Below, one piece after another: positions 25,901-36,348 of a stretch of DNA of 64,000 nucleotides (the stretch's first letter is position 1; the number at the start of each line of letters is the position of its first letter). The stretch is from Ulva prolifera (lineage: Eukaryota; Chlorophyta; Ulvophyceae; Ulvales; Ulvaceae). The notes below the pieces were generated by a model. That model searched no databases. It saw only the letters and a list, made by a program, of their open reading frames with translations, and was not told the DNA's origin. The position numbers and the translations under genes are program-made. Location: the NCBI GenBank assembly GCA_023078555.1, contig CM041196.1, positions 12,480,985 to 12,544,984 of the forward strand, given 5' to 3'.

Positions 25901-26442
25901 CAATGAACGTCAAGATCTACAAGCAGCTGCAGCTGTCCCGAGACCAGAAGGAGCACCTGCGGGACTTCTGGGATGCGTGGGAGCACCGCAAGCGCTCGAT
26001 CGACAGCACGATGCAGACCGCGCGCGCAAAGCTCCGCAACCTCCCCTATGGCGTCTCCCTGCCCCTCCCGTTCCTCAACCTCCTCTCCTCCCTTGCCGGA
26101 GCGGGCACCGCGCACCCTATGCGTGGCTGGGAGCTCGACGTCGACGCCTGTGAGTTTGAGAAGGTGTGCCTGCTCGGCATCTCGCCAGTGCAGACAGAGC
26201 TCGCGGCTGCGTGTCTTCGGGAACTTCGCGCCGTGCACGCGGCCGACATCGCCGCATTTGTGGACTTCAAGGAGGTGCAGCTGCTGCCGGTGTCGACGCT
26301 GCAGACGCGACAGATGGTGTGCATGTGGTCCGCGCACGTGCTGCACAAGGCCGCCCCGCACGACTTTTTTGGCCTCGCGCGCCTCGCGTCGATGCAGCTG
26401 CAACGCGAGTCCCTCTACCGCCTACAGACGTACGCGTCATGA
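18318..26442 (+). CDS. Family X protein, paralog B (5' end not located)
   Basis: Uncharacterised protein from three in-phase exons: 18318-18880, 25292-25501 and 25894-26442 (TGA). Donors ATG|GTGCGC and AAC|GTGCGC, with CAG acceptors, give a continuous ~440-residue product. Exon A has CGIN-x2-C, VLRDIVATF and a helical block homologous to the gene at 1-1197. Exon B reads LDREEHGINEGARTLAVLD and a Met-rich helix. Exon C has LSRDQKEHLRDFWDAWEHRK, a basic helical segment, then SLPLPFLNLLSSL and a helical C-terminus ending near TYAS. The layout resembles algal regulatory proteins with a basic helix and helical bundle, but I see no DNA-binding signature and assign no function. Intron 1 is 6.4 kb and holds at least five retroposon tails. 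The start is unknown. Confidence 0.6.
19887..19988 (+). mobile_element. LINE 3'-end fragment with (TA)n tail
   Basis: A (TA)n stretch, then CCCGGCCTCTGTCCTTTGTA and ACTACA, then about 25 TA dinucleotides to ~19988. It is the same 3' end as the copies at 33.3 and 60.6 kb. It sits in the large intron of family X paralog B. Confidence 0.65.
20317..20363 (+). mobile_element. Second LINE 3'-end family, copy 1
   Basis: The block GGTGCTGCCCGCCTCACCGC then CCCTGTAACAC is shared, with substitutions, with 21040-21083 and 25030-25064. All three are in the same orientation and in the same intron. It resembles the tail of the LINE at 60.6 kb (GCTGCCCG ... GTCCTTTGTAAC). Confidence 0.4.
21040..21083 (+). 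mobile_element. Second LINE 3'-end family, copy 2
   Basis: TTTCGCGGTGCTGCCCGACT followed by TGCTGCCTTTGTCCTTGTAA and CACAACAC. See copy 1. Confidence 0.4.
23256..23276. repeat. Poly-G tract, 21 nt
   Basis: A run of 21 guanines following TGCAT, in the large intron of family X paralog B. Confidence 0.9.
23860..24112 (+). mobile_element. Possible tRNA-derived SINE with (TTTAC)n tail
   Basis: An A-box-like TGGACCAATGGG (23870-23881) and a B-box-like GGTTCGATTCT (23929-23939) lie 58 bp apart, as in pol III promoters. The stretch ends in about three TTTAC units (24096-24110). The last 54 bp before the tail recur at 38832-38885 with about 8 differences. No cloverleaf fold is evident, so it is not a tRNA gene. 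The SINE reading is an inference. Confidence 0.35.
24603..24670 (-). mobile_element. LINE-tail-like fragment, minus orientation
   Basis: The complement reads CTGCCTCTGTCCTTGCAACA, close to the CCTCTGTCCTTTGTAAC tail of the LINE copies. Short and diverged. Confidence 0.3.
24822..24875. repeat. (GT)n followed by poly-G
   Basis: About 12 GT units followed by a run of about 29 guanines (24847-24875), in the large intron of family X paralog B. Confidence 0.9.
25030..25064 (+). mobile_element. Second LINE 3'-end family, copy 3
   Basis: GTTGCCCGCCTCGCCGCCTT then GGTCCTTGTACACC. See copy 1 at 20317. It is preceded by a T-rich stretch. Confidence 0.4.
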
Positions 26443-27579
26443 CTCCCGCGCCGTGCGAAATCGATCTCGGCCTGTGGAGCTGTTTGCGAGACGGGCCGGT
26501 CGAGTCTGTGGCCACAAGTGCTCGCGAGCGCGCGCGCCGGCGGCGCGCGGTGCTCATCCAAAAGCACGCGCATGTGTGGAGTGCTGCGAGCGCATGCATG
26601 TGATGTGCTGGATCACACGGGCGCGTGGCGGCAAACCTAGCGCGCCGGGCAGAATGGCCTCGAGGCGCTGTACACTGAAACGGGGGAGCGGGCGGGGGCG
26701 TGTGGCATCGCATCACAGGGGCCGGGTCCCACGGGACAGTCACCTCAGAGTGGCAAGCCAGGTCGAGCTCCGCAACGGTCTGGGGGATGGAAGCAGTACG
26801 AGGGGGGCGAATGAAAGCGGGTCGCCCGGAATGGGGCGACCGAGAATGTGTGGCTTGAGGGTGCCGCCCGGTGGCTGCGATTGTGAACCGGCGGCGACTA
26901 TGGTGCCGCACCCGGCAACATCGTCAAGAAAGGGATGTGTTTGAATCTGTGCTTGCGTGGGGTGGCTGTGTCTGTGTCTAACGAGCGGAAGAGTTGCATT
27001 GGTGGAACATGCATCTGCATGGAGCTTGTCATCAGCTCGGGCCGTAGGCTTCTTCTGGTGCCCGTTGGCGTCGTTGGTTTTATAACTATCACTATTATTC
27101 GTATTGATATTCTTTCGTTGATTCAGCTTTGATCGAGCGATGAGCCGTGCACGTGTGGCCTGGGCTGGGTCCTGGTGGTGCTAACAACCCGTCGTGGCGC
27201 GCCGACGGCGCGCTGCGGCCTGTGTGTGCTGAGCTGGCCGGCGCTTCTCAGCCGCATGTGGGTAGGGCCGAAGTGACGTTCATCGCTGGCGCTGCGCCAT
27301 CGTTTTCTTTCTACTATTTCTGCGGTCTATGCATAGGACATATATATGAATCAGGGCGAGTTGAGAGTACTCAGCGTTGTTGCGTCTAGAGGTAATGATG
27401 CCCACATTGTATCCAGGCAGACCGGGGCCCTGCAAATGTGTGCAAAGACTGCATCTGATGCGACAGGTGCCGCGGGCGGCCAGCAGCCCCATGCAAGAAC
27501 CCAGTTCCATTACAGCCATGTGGCAGCTCACTGCTGCACACCAGCGGCATGAACAGACACAATCTGGCGGAACCCGCTT
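26443..27579. other. Intergenic, no gene seen
   Basis: Downstream of family X paralog B. It begins GC-rich, then becomes AT-richer (e.g. TATAACTATCACTATTATTC near 27080). No domain or repeat was recognised. Confidence 0.5.
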
Positions 27580-27930
27580 TTAACACCCGCATGTCAGAAC
27601 GGACCAGTGCAGGTCCAAAAGCCACCCATGGTGTTCGAAACAAACAAAAATTGTCAACGCTGCACTCTGACCAACATTTTCATGAAACATCTCATTCATC
27701 AAGTATTGGAACGTGCTAGGCGCTACACATAGACCCACTGGCATCACAAACTCGTAGTTTCCATGTGAACGCAGATTCGGATACATATCCACACGGCCTA
27801 TTCTGATACCAAAATCGTTCATAACACACCGGTACAGTCGCATGGTCCCACACAAACATCAGCAAGCATCTGGCTCCAGGCTCTTCGGCACTGTGGCCTG
27901 GCCATCCAGTTGCAGGCCGGCGCATCAGCG
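27580..27930 (-). mobile_element. Ty3/Gypsy-like retroelement fossil (reverse transcriptase fragment)
   Basis: A minus-strand fragment resembling the middle of a Ty3/Gypsy reverse transcriptase (YEFVMPVGL...APSTFQYLMNEMF, the counterpart of the usual YEFLVMPFGL...APATFQ block). It is short and clearly broken, with no LTRs or complete polyprotein seen. It lies 3' of the kinase gene on the same strand. The degree of decay suggests an old insertion. Confidence 0.55.
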
Positions 27931-28369
27931 TCAAACAGGGACAGCCTCCTGCGATATCACAGGTGTGCATGTCAGCGATGGCACGGTTCTGTGCTGTGCC
28001 TGAGCCTCCGCCAGTGGCTGTCCTGCTGTGCCAGGGTCCTCTTCTGGTTTGTCACAAACTTGTGACGTCTCAGCTGTGACCTGGGGCGTCCCCCCGCCCG
28101 GCATCGGGACCACTGTGTTGGCGTTTCGGTGCTTGCTCTTGTCATGGCTCCAGTCCACTTCCACTTCGTGCGATACTCCAGAGGATCGACGCTGCAAATA
28201 TACTCCCCTTGCTTTCGTAAAGTATTAAAACAGAAGCAACGCAACCAGGCGGCCCGTTTGCGAGGCCCAAGGCCTAACTGCTTTCTCCACTCAGCCCGTG
28301 TTCTGGTGGCGTGTATGCAAACACGATTATACCAATAGGTTCTGAGATCCAGTGGCAACAAGAGCAAAC

Positions 28370-31008
28370 CTGTGAGAGGGCCCCAAATCGATTCAGTGCA
28401 ATCACAGCATGAGCCATCTTCTTGAACTTGCGCTCCCGTGCAAGGACTCCAGCGACCCGGGCCGCAGCGCCTAGGTCCACAGGTTTAGCCCCACCCATCG
28501 TCACGATCCACTCAGACTCCAGCGCCTATGACACGATGCGTACACTCGATCAGCAAAGCAGCGGTGTGGTGCAGCGCACTGGGGCCGTCAACAGGTCCAC
28601 AGGCCGCATGTGATGTGACCAAACCATAGGGATTCCACTTCCAAGGCGCAACCAAGTCTCCACGTCACATCCAAACCATTGCCTGAGATGAGAATGTGCC
28701 ACAGTATTGCAATCAAATGGGGACACGTCCACAATGTTGAAGGAATGAGGCTTGCATCACATGTAAACTGTCGATGCAACCATGCTGACAACAACGACAA
28801 CACCGGGCATGGGTGACCACAAGCATATTATCTTCAGCCCGATGTCCATTATCTGCACCTCCAAGTGGAAGCACCGTCCAGTGGCAGTAGGATCATGGAG
28901 GGTTTGCCCGCAGTCAGACCACCAGCCTGTATCTAGGATCCATCAGCAAACCCCACAGACTTGCCAACACCATGAGCACAAAGAAAGGCTGCGGTTTCGG
29001 GCCTATGTATAACTGAGCAGAGGGCCCAGATACATAGCAGACTGCACACATCAACCTTTCAGCTAACAGGTTAAAAAAAGGAGATGGAGATAAATGCAGG
29101 CTAGACGCAACGGTCTCAACGCCTGTGCCAAAAGAATCATGAGCACTCACACAGAGAACCATGTGGCCGCCGACACAGCAGTTCGTGCGTTGCGGGACTG
29201 TCTTCCTGCTTTCCACAGATTCGCATGAGCGTACAAGAGTGGACAGGATTGACGGAAGATAACTGACACTGTGCAAGTACATTCTGAAGTCATGCACTTG
29301 CACAGTCACAGAGGAAACCATGAGCACAGGGCAAGCAATGCTACAGCGGTTGTAGTGGCAACGATGAGAACATGCCTGGGCAGCAGTGATCCGAATGGCA
29401 GGGTCACGCTCCATCAATTGCAGAACCAGTGTCTTTGCAGGCTGTGAGAGCTGCTTCCAACCCCAATTCTGCATTTTGGGATACTCAGATGCCTCAAGTT
29501 TCGAGTAGGATAGCTTGCGGGCCTGTTCACTCTTCATGGGCTTGCTACCAGTCAACATCACAAAGAGCAGGACTCCCAATGAGAACATGTCCATCGCTGG
29601 GGCATGTCGCTCGAATTCGATTGTCTGCACATGAGATGTTCCACCTGAAAGGCGTCCTGACATGATTGTTGAGATTGGTTGGACTGCCATTCAAATCAAT
29701 ACCTTGCAGCCGCATATGACAGCATCAAATTCGGTCAAACGAAGCTGCCCAGATGGCCCCTGTGAATCCAGGAAAATCCTCGCATGCCAGCCACTTCTGC
29801 GGTGGTTAACCCTGCTGGCCCAAAACCGTGCTACCAAGTCACTGATGTGTACAAAGACCCGATGTAGATGACTGAAACGGAGAGAGCAACATCATTTACG
29901 ACACCTTGAAGCTGTCCAACACAGCAATGCGTTGCACAGGCTTGCAGCAGTCCACAAATCGCAGGCATATTCCAAATGCAATAAGCTCAACACAAGTGGG
30001 CACATCAAATGTGGCAACTGAGGCACAGGTGCTGACACTAGTGTCTGGACCTATGATACAGCAGGTGTTGATGCTGTCATGATGAAACAGGTGTTTTCAG
30101 CCACAAAGCATGGATAAGTCTGGCCAGCCTAAGGCTGCCGCTTCATTAGTCTGGCCAGCTTGGAGCGCAAGGAAAAACCATGCTCGGGCTGATCATGTCT
30201 GCCTGTTTGCTGCACTGAGATGGCGGAACTCACCTCTGGCGCCATAAATCCGGGAGAGCCCAGCCTGGCTTTCACAGACCGGGAGTCGCTGTATGTGCGA
30301 GCCAGGCCAAAGTCAACAAGCCTGACAACCGGACGTTCATTTTTTCCTCGAGCCGCTGAGACAGGGTTCTCAAATACGACATTCTCTGGTTTGATGTCCC
30401 GGTGGATTATCATCTTAGAGTGCATGTACTCCACAGCATGGAGCAGCTGCTGGAACAAGTAAGCTGCCTGAGCTTCAGTGTAGTGCTCAACTTCAAACAA
30501 ATGCTCAAGCAGGCCACCGCCTTTGAGGTACTCAATGACAATGACCAGGTTTTCTCCGTCATCGTGTTCATCTGTCATTTTTACAATGTTTGGATGGTCT
30601 AAAATCCGTAAAACTTCCACTTCTTTTCTGAGAATCTTCTTATGATGCTCTTTGATTGATGGGTTGCCCCAAAAGACGACTTTCAACGCCACCATCTCCT
30701 TGGTGTCCAGCTTGGTAGCCCTCCAGACCTGCTTTCACACGAGGCGAGTTCGACAATCGCACAGCTACTACTACCACTGAACAAGAATCAACTTCTACTT
30801 TGCATCCCATTTCAGTTGGCGACTCGGTGAATATGAAGAACGAGGACCCATGTGAAAAGGACTTGGCGAGGACATGCACTGCAGTGGGAGAACATACTTC
30901 CGAGAATGCACCAGCACCGAGCTTCTTGTGAACTCTGTATTTGGCAAGTAGAGGGTGTGTCCGAAAGTCTTTCCATGGCTGCTTTGTGCATGACGCTGCG
31001 CACCCCAT
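28370..31008 (-). CDS. CDPK/CaMK-like serine-threonine protein kinase (3' end not located)
   Basis: Exons: 30898-31008, 30234-30728, 29376-29624, 28370-28525, all phase 0, about 337 aa so far. The N-terminus MGCAASC is a myristoylation/palmitoylation signal, suggesting membrane attachment. Kinase motifs in order: glycine loop LGAGAFSE, ALK (VALKVV), αC Glu (EVEVLRIL), IIHRDIKPENV, VDFG, GSPGFMAPE, MDMFSLGVLLFVMLTG, and RITAAQ|ALESEWI. The last exon ends in ARERKFKKMAHAVIALNRF, typical of the junction helix after the kinase domain in CDPKs and CDPK-related kinases. No EF-hand exon was found downstream, and the last donor (CAG|GTTTGC) points to at least one more exon. The third intron uses a GC donor (CAG|GCATGT). 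Likely role: calcium- or calmodulin-linked signalling. Confidence 0.8.
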
Positions 31009-31910
31009 ACTTTAGCCTCCAGACTTCGTGACGCGTCTTTGATTTTTTAGCACATCCTTGCACTATACTTTGGTCGTCGCTGTGTCGCAAGATGCAAGCG
31101 TGAGCATTTCATCCAAGGCTTCGCAACCGTAAGGAAAAGTCCATCAAAACGAAATTGGTCACGATAACGTACAGGATGCTGATTGACATACGATACGAAA
31201 CCGGGTCCGATCTGTGCGTGCAGCGTGCAGGTTGCGCGCCTGTGAATCACCGATACTTTAACGTTCAAAGCTGTTCGCGATATTGTCTCGTTATCACGCG
31301 CTGTCCTCAATGCAGCCGGAGAGGGCGCGACATGTTCTTGATGTGCCGCTCAATGGCTGAGTTCAAACGTTACGAGACATGCGGAGAGGCAACAGTGTAT
31401 TCGATCATAGTTACGGCCAATTCCGGGGTGGCAGGGGGAAACGCATTTACGATGCTGTCGCTGCGTTCGGTCAGACATCGCATTGATCACGACAACCCAC
31501 GATGCACGCTCCCAAAACCGTTAGCGGATGACTCCAATTGGAAGCACACTTGCAGGTGTATTCGCCTGCATGCTCACCATGTGCAGCATGGCTCGGCACT
31601 GCCTCGAGGGACGCCCTGGGCGCACTCCAGACAGTTCACATGACACGTACGGCTGCGGGCACGTTCTAAACACAGCTAACAAAAGTTTCCATCGATTGCA
31701 TATAAAAACATATCTCCACCTTGTGCCACATTAGAAATTATATCGAGAGACCGTCGTAAATGAAGCCGCAAGAGGTATTCGGCGCTGAATGTATGATCAT
31801 ACAGCCTTGAAGGCAGCTGGCCCGACTGGCATGGCGTAGAGACTTCGTACAATTGCCGGTGCCGTGCCCGGCGGTGTTGGCTGAGTTTAGCGGGGGCCTA
31901 CTTGCTCGAT
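31009..31910. promoter_or_regulatory. Shared upstream region of the kinase and BET genes
   Basis: About 0.9 kb between two divergent start codons, so it probably contains both promoters. No specific element was identified. A 162-codon plus-strand frame (31155-31643) has no recognisable features. Confidence 0.35.
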
Positions 31911-34900
31911 ATGGGCACTGCAAACCTGAAAGTAGTCGATCATCAGACATATGAGGCTTGGGGGGAAGAAAGAATGAAACTGCTTGATTGGGAGACGTTC
32001 ATCGTCGACTTTGTATCCGGTGCACGCCGGTTGCAGGACAAAAGGGCACATGCTCCTCAGCCTGTGTATGTAGATGACATACCATCAAAGTTTGCTTCCA
32101 TTGAGTCAGCTCAGCGCGAGGACTTGACCACATTCTGGCGAGACGTGCGCAAGGAAGTCTCAAAGCTCACGAAATTGTCCTTAGTAAATCAGTGGTTCGG
32201 CACCCCGGTCAGAGAGTCCGCCTGGGGAATGGATCCTAACAATTGGGCGCGGTACAGTGCCAAAGTGCCAAATCCGATGGATCTGCGGACAGTCTCAGAA
32301 AAGCTGAGTGAGTCGGGCATGCCCACAGCATACTCCTCGCCGGACCAAGTGACAGATGATATCAGACGGATTGTGCTAAATTGTGAAACTTTCAATGAAG
32401 GAGATGCTGGCGATCAGGTCTGCAAAGTAGCACGCCAGCTGCAGAACACCTGGGAGAGGAAGTGGCAGCCTGATGATGGCACAGGCTTACAGCAGAGATG
32501 GCATGACCTGACCGTCCGCCACCGAGCAGAAAATAAGGTAACGCCACTGCATTGTCCTTGACATGACGATGTGCTCATAGGCTCTGTCTGCAGTCTTTTG
32601 TTTGGACGACCACAGCAATGTACACCACTCAATGGCAGCAACACTAGCAAACGCACGACATGTTATAGGCTGACACTTGTTCTGCCAGCAAGCACTCGGA
32701 ATGATGTATTTGGGTGTGGGCGGATTTTCGTGTTACAAATGCCTCGTAACGTGTGCCGTGTCACTGGAGGTGCTTGACTATGCAAAGCAGTTGTCACCAC
32801 ACAATCCTGTTGACAGCTTTCTGTATTATCTTCTGCCCATGACACAAAGGAAGGAAGATATCACCAGTTGTTAACATCTCATGCTCAGCCATGGAGTCCA
32901 TGTCAGCACGAGCTCGCACACGTGCACCCACGGCCACTGACACTCCCAGACGCCCCCGTCCCAATGACTACACACAGTCATGCATACAGAGACACACATT
33001 GTGCCGTTATCGCATGAGACGCATGGTCGCTTGGGACAGTCTGCCATGAATCACTTGAATCGGCTGGCGGAGGTGGCGTCTCGGTGTGGTAAGGTGAACC
33101 GTGCTTTGTTTATGACGAATGCACTGCGCCGGTTGAGTGTGGCGTTGTGCAAGGGGAATGCTCTTGTGCTCCGTGCGGGGCTTCAATCTTTGGCTGGCAT
33201 CACCGGCCGAGCTGTGGTACGTGCTCGAACCCCGGCCTAGTGCCATGACTGCGTGAGTGGATTTGCGTGTGTATTCCTGGCAACGGCTCGCTGCCCGGCC
33301 TCTGTCCTTTGTAACTACATACACACACGGCTCGCCCTCGATACCTCTGTATTGCAGTAACACCCGCACGTCACAACCACAAGAGGTTCCACCGCATATA
33401 TTTTGACCGCATTCGCAGCATGCCACCCATCAGTCCCTGGACGTCAGTCCATGCACTTCCGCACCACCACACAACATCAGGTGATGCCCCCTCCGGACTG
33501 AGAAAACACGCACAGCAACCCACACACGTCTCCCCACCGCATCTGCTGCACCTGTGTGCTGGCAAAAAAATGTGTCACCAACCACACCCAACACCTCCGA
33601 ATGGCCTGAACAAACATCAGAGCCCAAAGAACGCACCGCGGGCCGCAGCTGTTCATACGATGTGGCGTGGGTGCAGGCACTGAAGTGGCTACAGGCGGCT
33701 TCAGGTGCGCAAGCTCAGGCGCGCCTGCAGGCGTATGACGCAAAGGTGCAGAAGCTTCTCCAGGAGGACCCACCGCCGGTGATCGCCGCGATCCCGTGGG
33801 AGATGCGGCGCAAGGCCGCGGTGCGGATCTCGCAGCTCAACGACCGCAACGTGGCGCACGTCATGCAGATCCTGGAGCACCTGCAGCCACAGGCAGTGCA
33901 GCACCCGGCGCGGCCCGACGCCGACGCGGTGCTCGACATAGACAAGCTGTCTCTGGAGACCCTGGAGAAGCTGCAGGTGCGGCGCCGCCGGTCACCATCC
34001 CCCCTTACTCCTCTCGCCGCGCTGGCTCTCTACGTAGCCCCTCGCTAAGCAATACCACAATTTGGTTCCTCCCGCCGCGCCCAGCCCCTTGTCGCACCTC
34101 TGGCCTGACCCTCTCCCCTGACCCCGCTGCCTCTTACTACGTACCCTGCAGAGTCACATGCCCCCCCTCCCGCTGAGCCCAACCCCTTGCCGGACCCCTG
34201 CCCTGCCTCGCCCCTCCCGCCACGCGGCCTGCCCCTCACCTGCAAGCCACGGCTTGGACAAGGCACAGACTCCGGCTGACACGCCCTAGGTCTTCACACC
34301 CCCCGGCGTACTGCCGGCGCCGCTGCTTGATCATCGCACTCACAGTGCGATCGCATCATCGCCAGGGGTGAACCCCGCCTCACCGAGCTGCCAACGGCAG
34401 TCAGTGTGTGCGCGTGCACGTTCACATTCCACATTTGCACACCACGGAATGTTGGCAAGTGTGTACGTCCAACACGCAAGTAAGTATTTGCCAATGTCCG
34501 TCAGCTAGCCCTCTGACAATTCATAATGCCGGTCAGGTGAAAATTCGAACACTGCACTTGACCCTTGCACGTCACGGAGGTCATGGATTCAGTGGTGTAG
34601 AGGTCGTATCACTGGGTTGTCGCACCTACGCTGGTGTAATCTGTTGCGACGAATTCGGTGCAAAGACTCGGCGCTGCCCAGGTAGACTCCCCCTCGGCAA
34701 CCCACAGATGCCACGTAGCAATGGTCAGAGACTGGGCGTGTGAGATGGCACATCATGCATGCAGGTGTTCTTGGATCATCTACCGGTGCGGAAGGGCAAG
34801 GAGGATAAGAAGAAGAAGTCGGTTGTGAAAGGGAAGGATGGAAAGTTCCGGTCGGCATCAGCCGCCGCGTCTGTCGCGGCCACCACCTCCAGCCCACACC

Positions 34901-35145
34901 TCGCACCCGCATCCGCACCGGCCTCTGCGGCCGCCTCTGGACACAACTCCGGAGCGACGACGCCCGCCCCCGCGACCCCTAACACCCCCGACTTTGGGCT
35001 GACCCAGTCATGCCTTGGGCTTGGGGAGGATGTCGGACCAGACCACAGCGCAAGCGATGGGCCGGACATGCTCATGCATGACATGTCTATGCACGATCGG
35101 CATGCATTCGATGATCCCATGCATGATGCTATCGATGTGACGTGA
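31911..35145 (+). CDS. BET-family protein: one bromodomain plus NET domain
   Basis: Reads acetylated histones and recruits transcription factors; nuclear. Exons: 31911-32537 (donor AAG|GTAACG), 33677-33976 (donor CAG|GTGCGG), 34765-35145 (TGA), all phase 0, about 435 aa. The bromodomain (residues ~90-190) shows WFGTPV, NPMDLRTVSEKL and LNCETFN, the last Asn being the acetyl-lysine contact. The second exon holds the NET (extra-terminal) domain, MRRKAAVRISQLNDRNVAH ... VLDIDKLSLETLEKLQ. The last exon begins VFLDHLP, then a Lys-rich patch (GKEDKKKKSVVKGKDGK), an Ala/Ser/Pro linker and an acidic Met/His/Asp tail (MLMHDMSMHDRH). One bromodomain plus NET is the plant/protist arrangement (GTE type), unlike the two of animals and fungi. 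Extra exons between the first two are possible. Intron 1 contains a truncated LINE. Confidence 0.82.
32998..33325 (+). mobile_element. 5'-truncated LINE in intron 1 of BET gene
   Basis: It encodes the C-terminal tail of a non-LTR retrotransposon ORF ([37 protein letters not shown]), stops at 33238-33240, then ends in CCTCTGTCCTTTGTAACTAC and a short (AC)n. The ~320 bp match 60288-60606 with very few differences, so both copies are recent or derive from one young source. It has the same orientation as the host gene. Confidence 0.75.
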
Positions 35146-36348
35146 TGATGGTGTTGCGGGGTGGGGGTCTTGAGGTAGCGGCGCTCAGGTCAGAAGGCCA
35201 AGAATTCAATTGTTCCAGCAGAGTCAGTCTGCTACATGTGCGTGAGGTGCATGTTGCAGCCACGTGGCGTCGGTGGGAGTATCACGGCATAGCAGGTAAA
35301 CACCAATTTTGAAATGCAGTATGGTCAGCTAGTACCCGAGTAACACGCTGCACCCACCCTCTGAAGGCGCCATCATCGAGACAACCAGCCTCAGTCAGGA
35401 CATTGCTACACTTGTTGAATGCTACATGGAAGAAGGAGCGCCACGAATATATGTTCGAACAAACCCTCGAGATCGAGCATTACAAGCCAAACCTGGCATA
35501 TTCAACTTGTCACAGCAACTAGTCATGTACGTGGCGTCATGCAAACAAGTGTCCTCCAAAGCCGACTCTTGTCTAGTGCGTGCACACATCCTGAACCACA
35601 TACCACATTGGGGCTGTAGCAATTAAAAATGATTGCAGCTCCTGCGACTCGATTTTGGAATCAGTGTTTACAAGACTTCCATGACCCATTACCTTACACA
35701 TGGCATCGATGTCAAACTGCATACAGAGATCTGACTGTCCAAATCAAAGTCTACATAACCATCGCACATGCATGCACACCATTTCGTTCTTCCACATCAC
35801 GCCACAACCCTGCAGACATCTCGCAAGCTATGCAAACAGAATGAATGTTGCAAGCCAACCCTGCTGCGTTCATTAACAGAAGCATGCTGACTGCGATCTG
35901 TCCTGCTTGGACGTGCACTCCTGATCACATCGCGCCGGATAAAAATCACTGCTGATCAGCAGCACACGACAAGGCAAGCAGCCAAAGCCGGGCTGCCAGG
36001 GGCTGCCAGGTGGTTTTCGGAAATCCCAGCACATCCGGCACGGACATCCGGCTTGTCATACATGAGGTAGATCGGACAATGGTAAAACACACGCCGTCAT
36101 GGCCCGCTCCCCACACGTGTTGCATTGTGCCACACCAGGCACACCAGCTGGGTTCTTACACAGGAGAGGCCATGAGAAGCCTGGGATGATGACACCAGAT
36201 GTCACATCATGCCAGACTACACGAGCGGGTTCCAGGGCCTTGGCGAATGTTTGAAAGTCCCACCAGAGCCATGGCCAGGGAGCTACAGTGCGCACGGTGC
36301 TGCCCACCGCAGTTGTGCATCAGCACAGCATCAGCTAGACCTTGGGCC
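35146..36348. other. Intergenic between BET gene and ABCB-1 (convergent)
   Basis: Lower GC than the flanking exons. Weak resemblance to a retroelement around 35.4-35.8 kb was not convincing (see rejected list). No gene called. Confidence 0.4.

Noticed and set aside
35400-35850. Copia-like retroelement remnant
   Set aside because: Only scattered weak resemblance to reverse transcriptase blocks in different frames; not enough to name an element.
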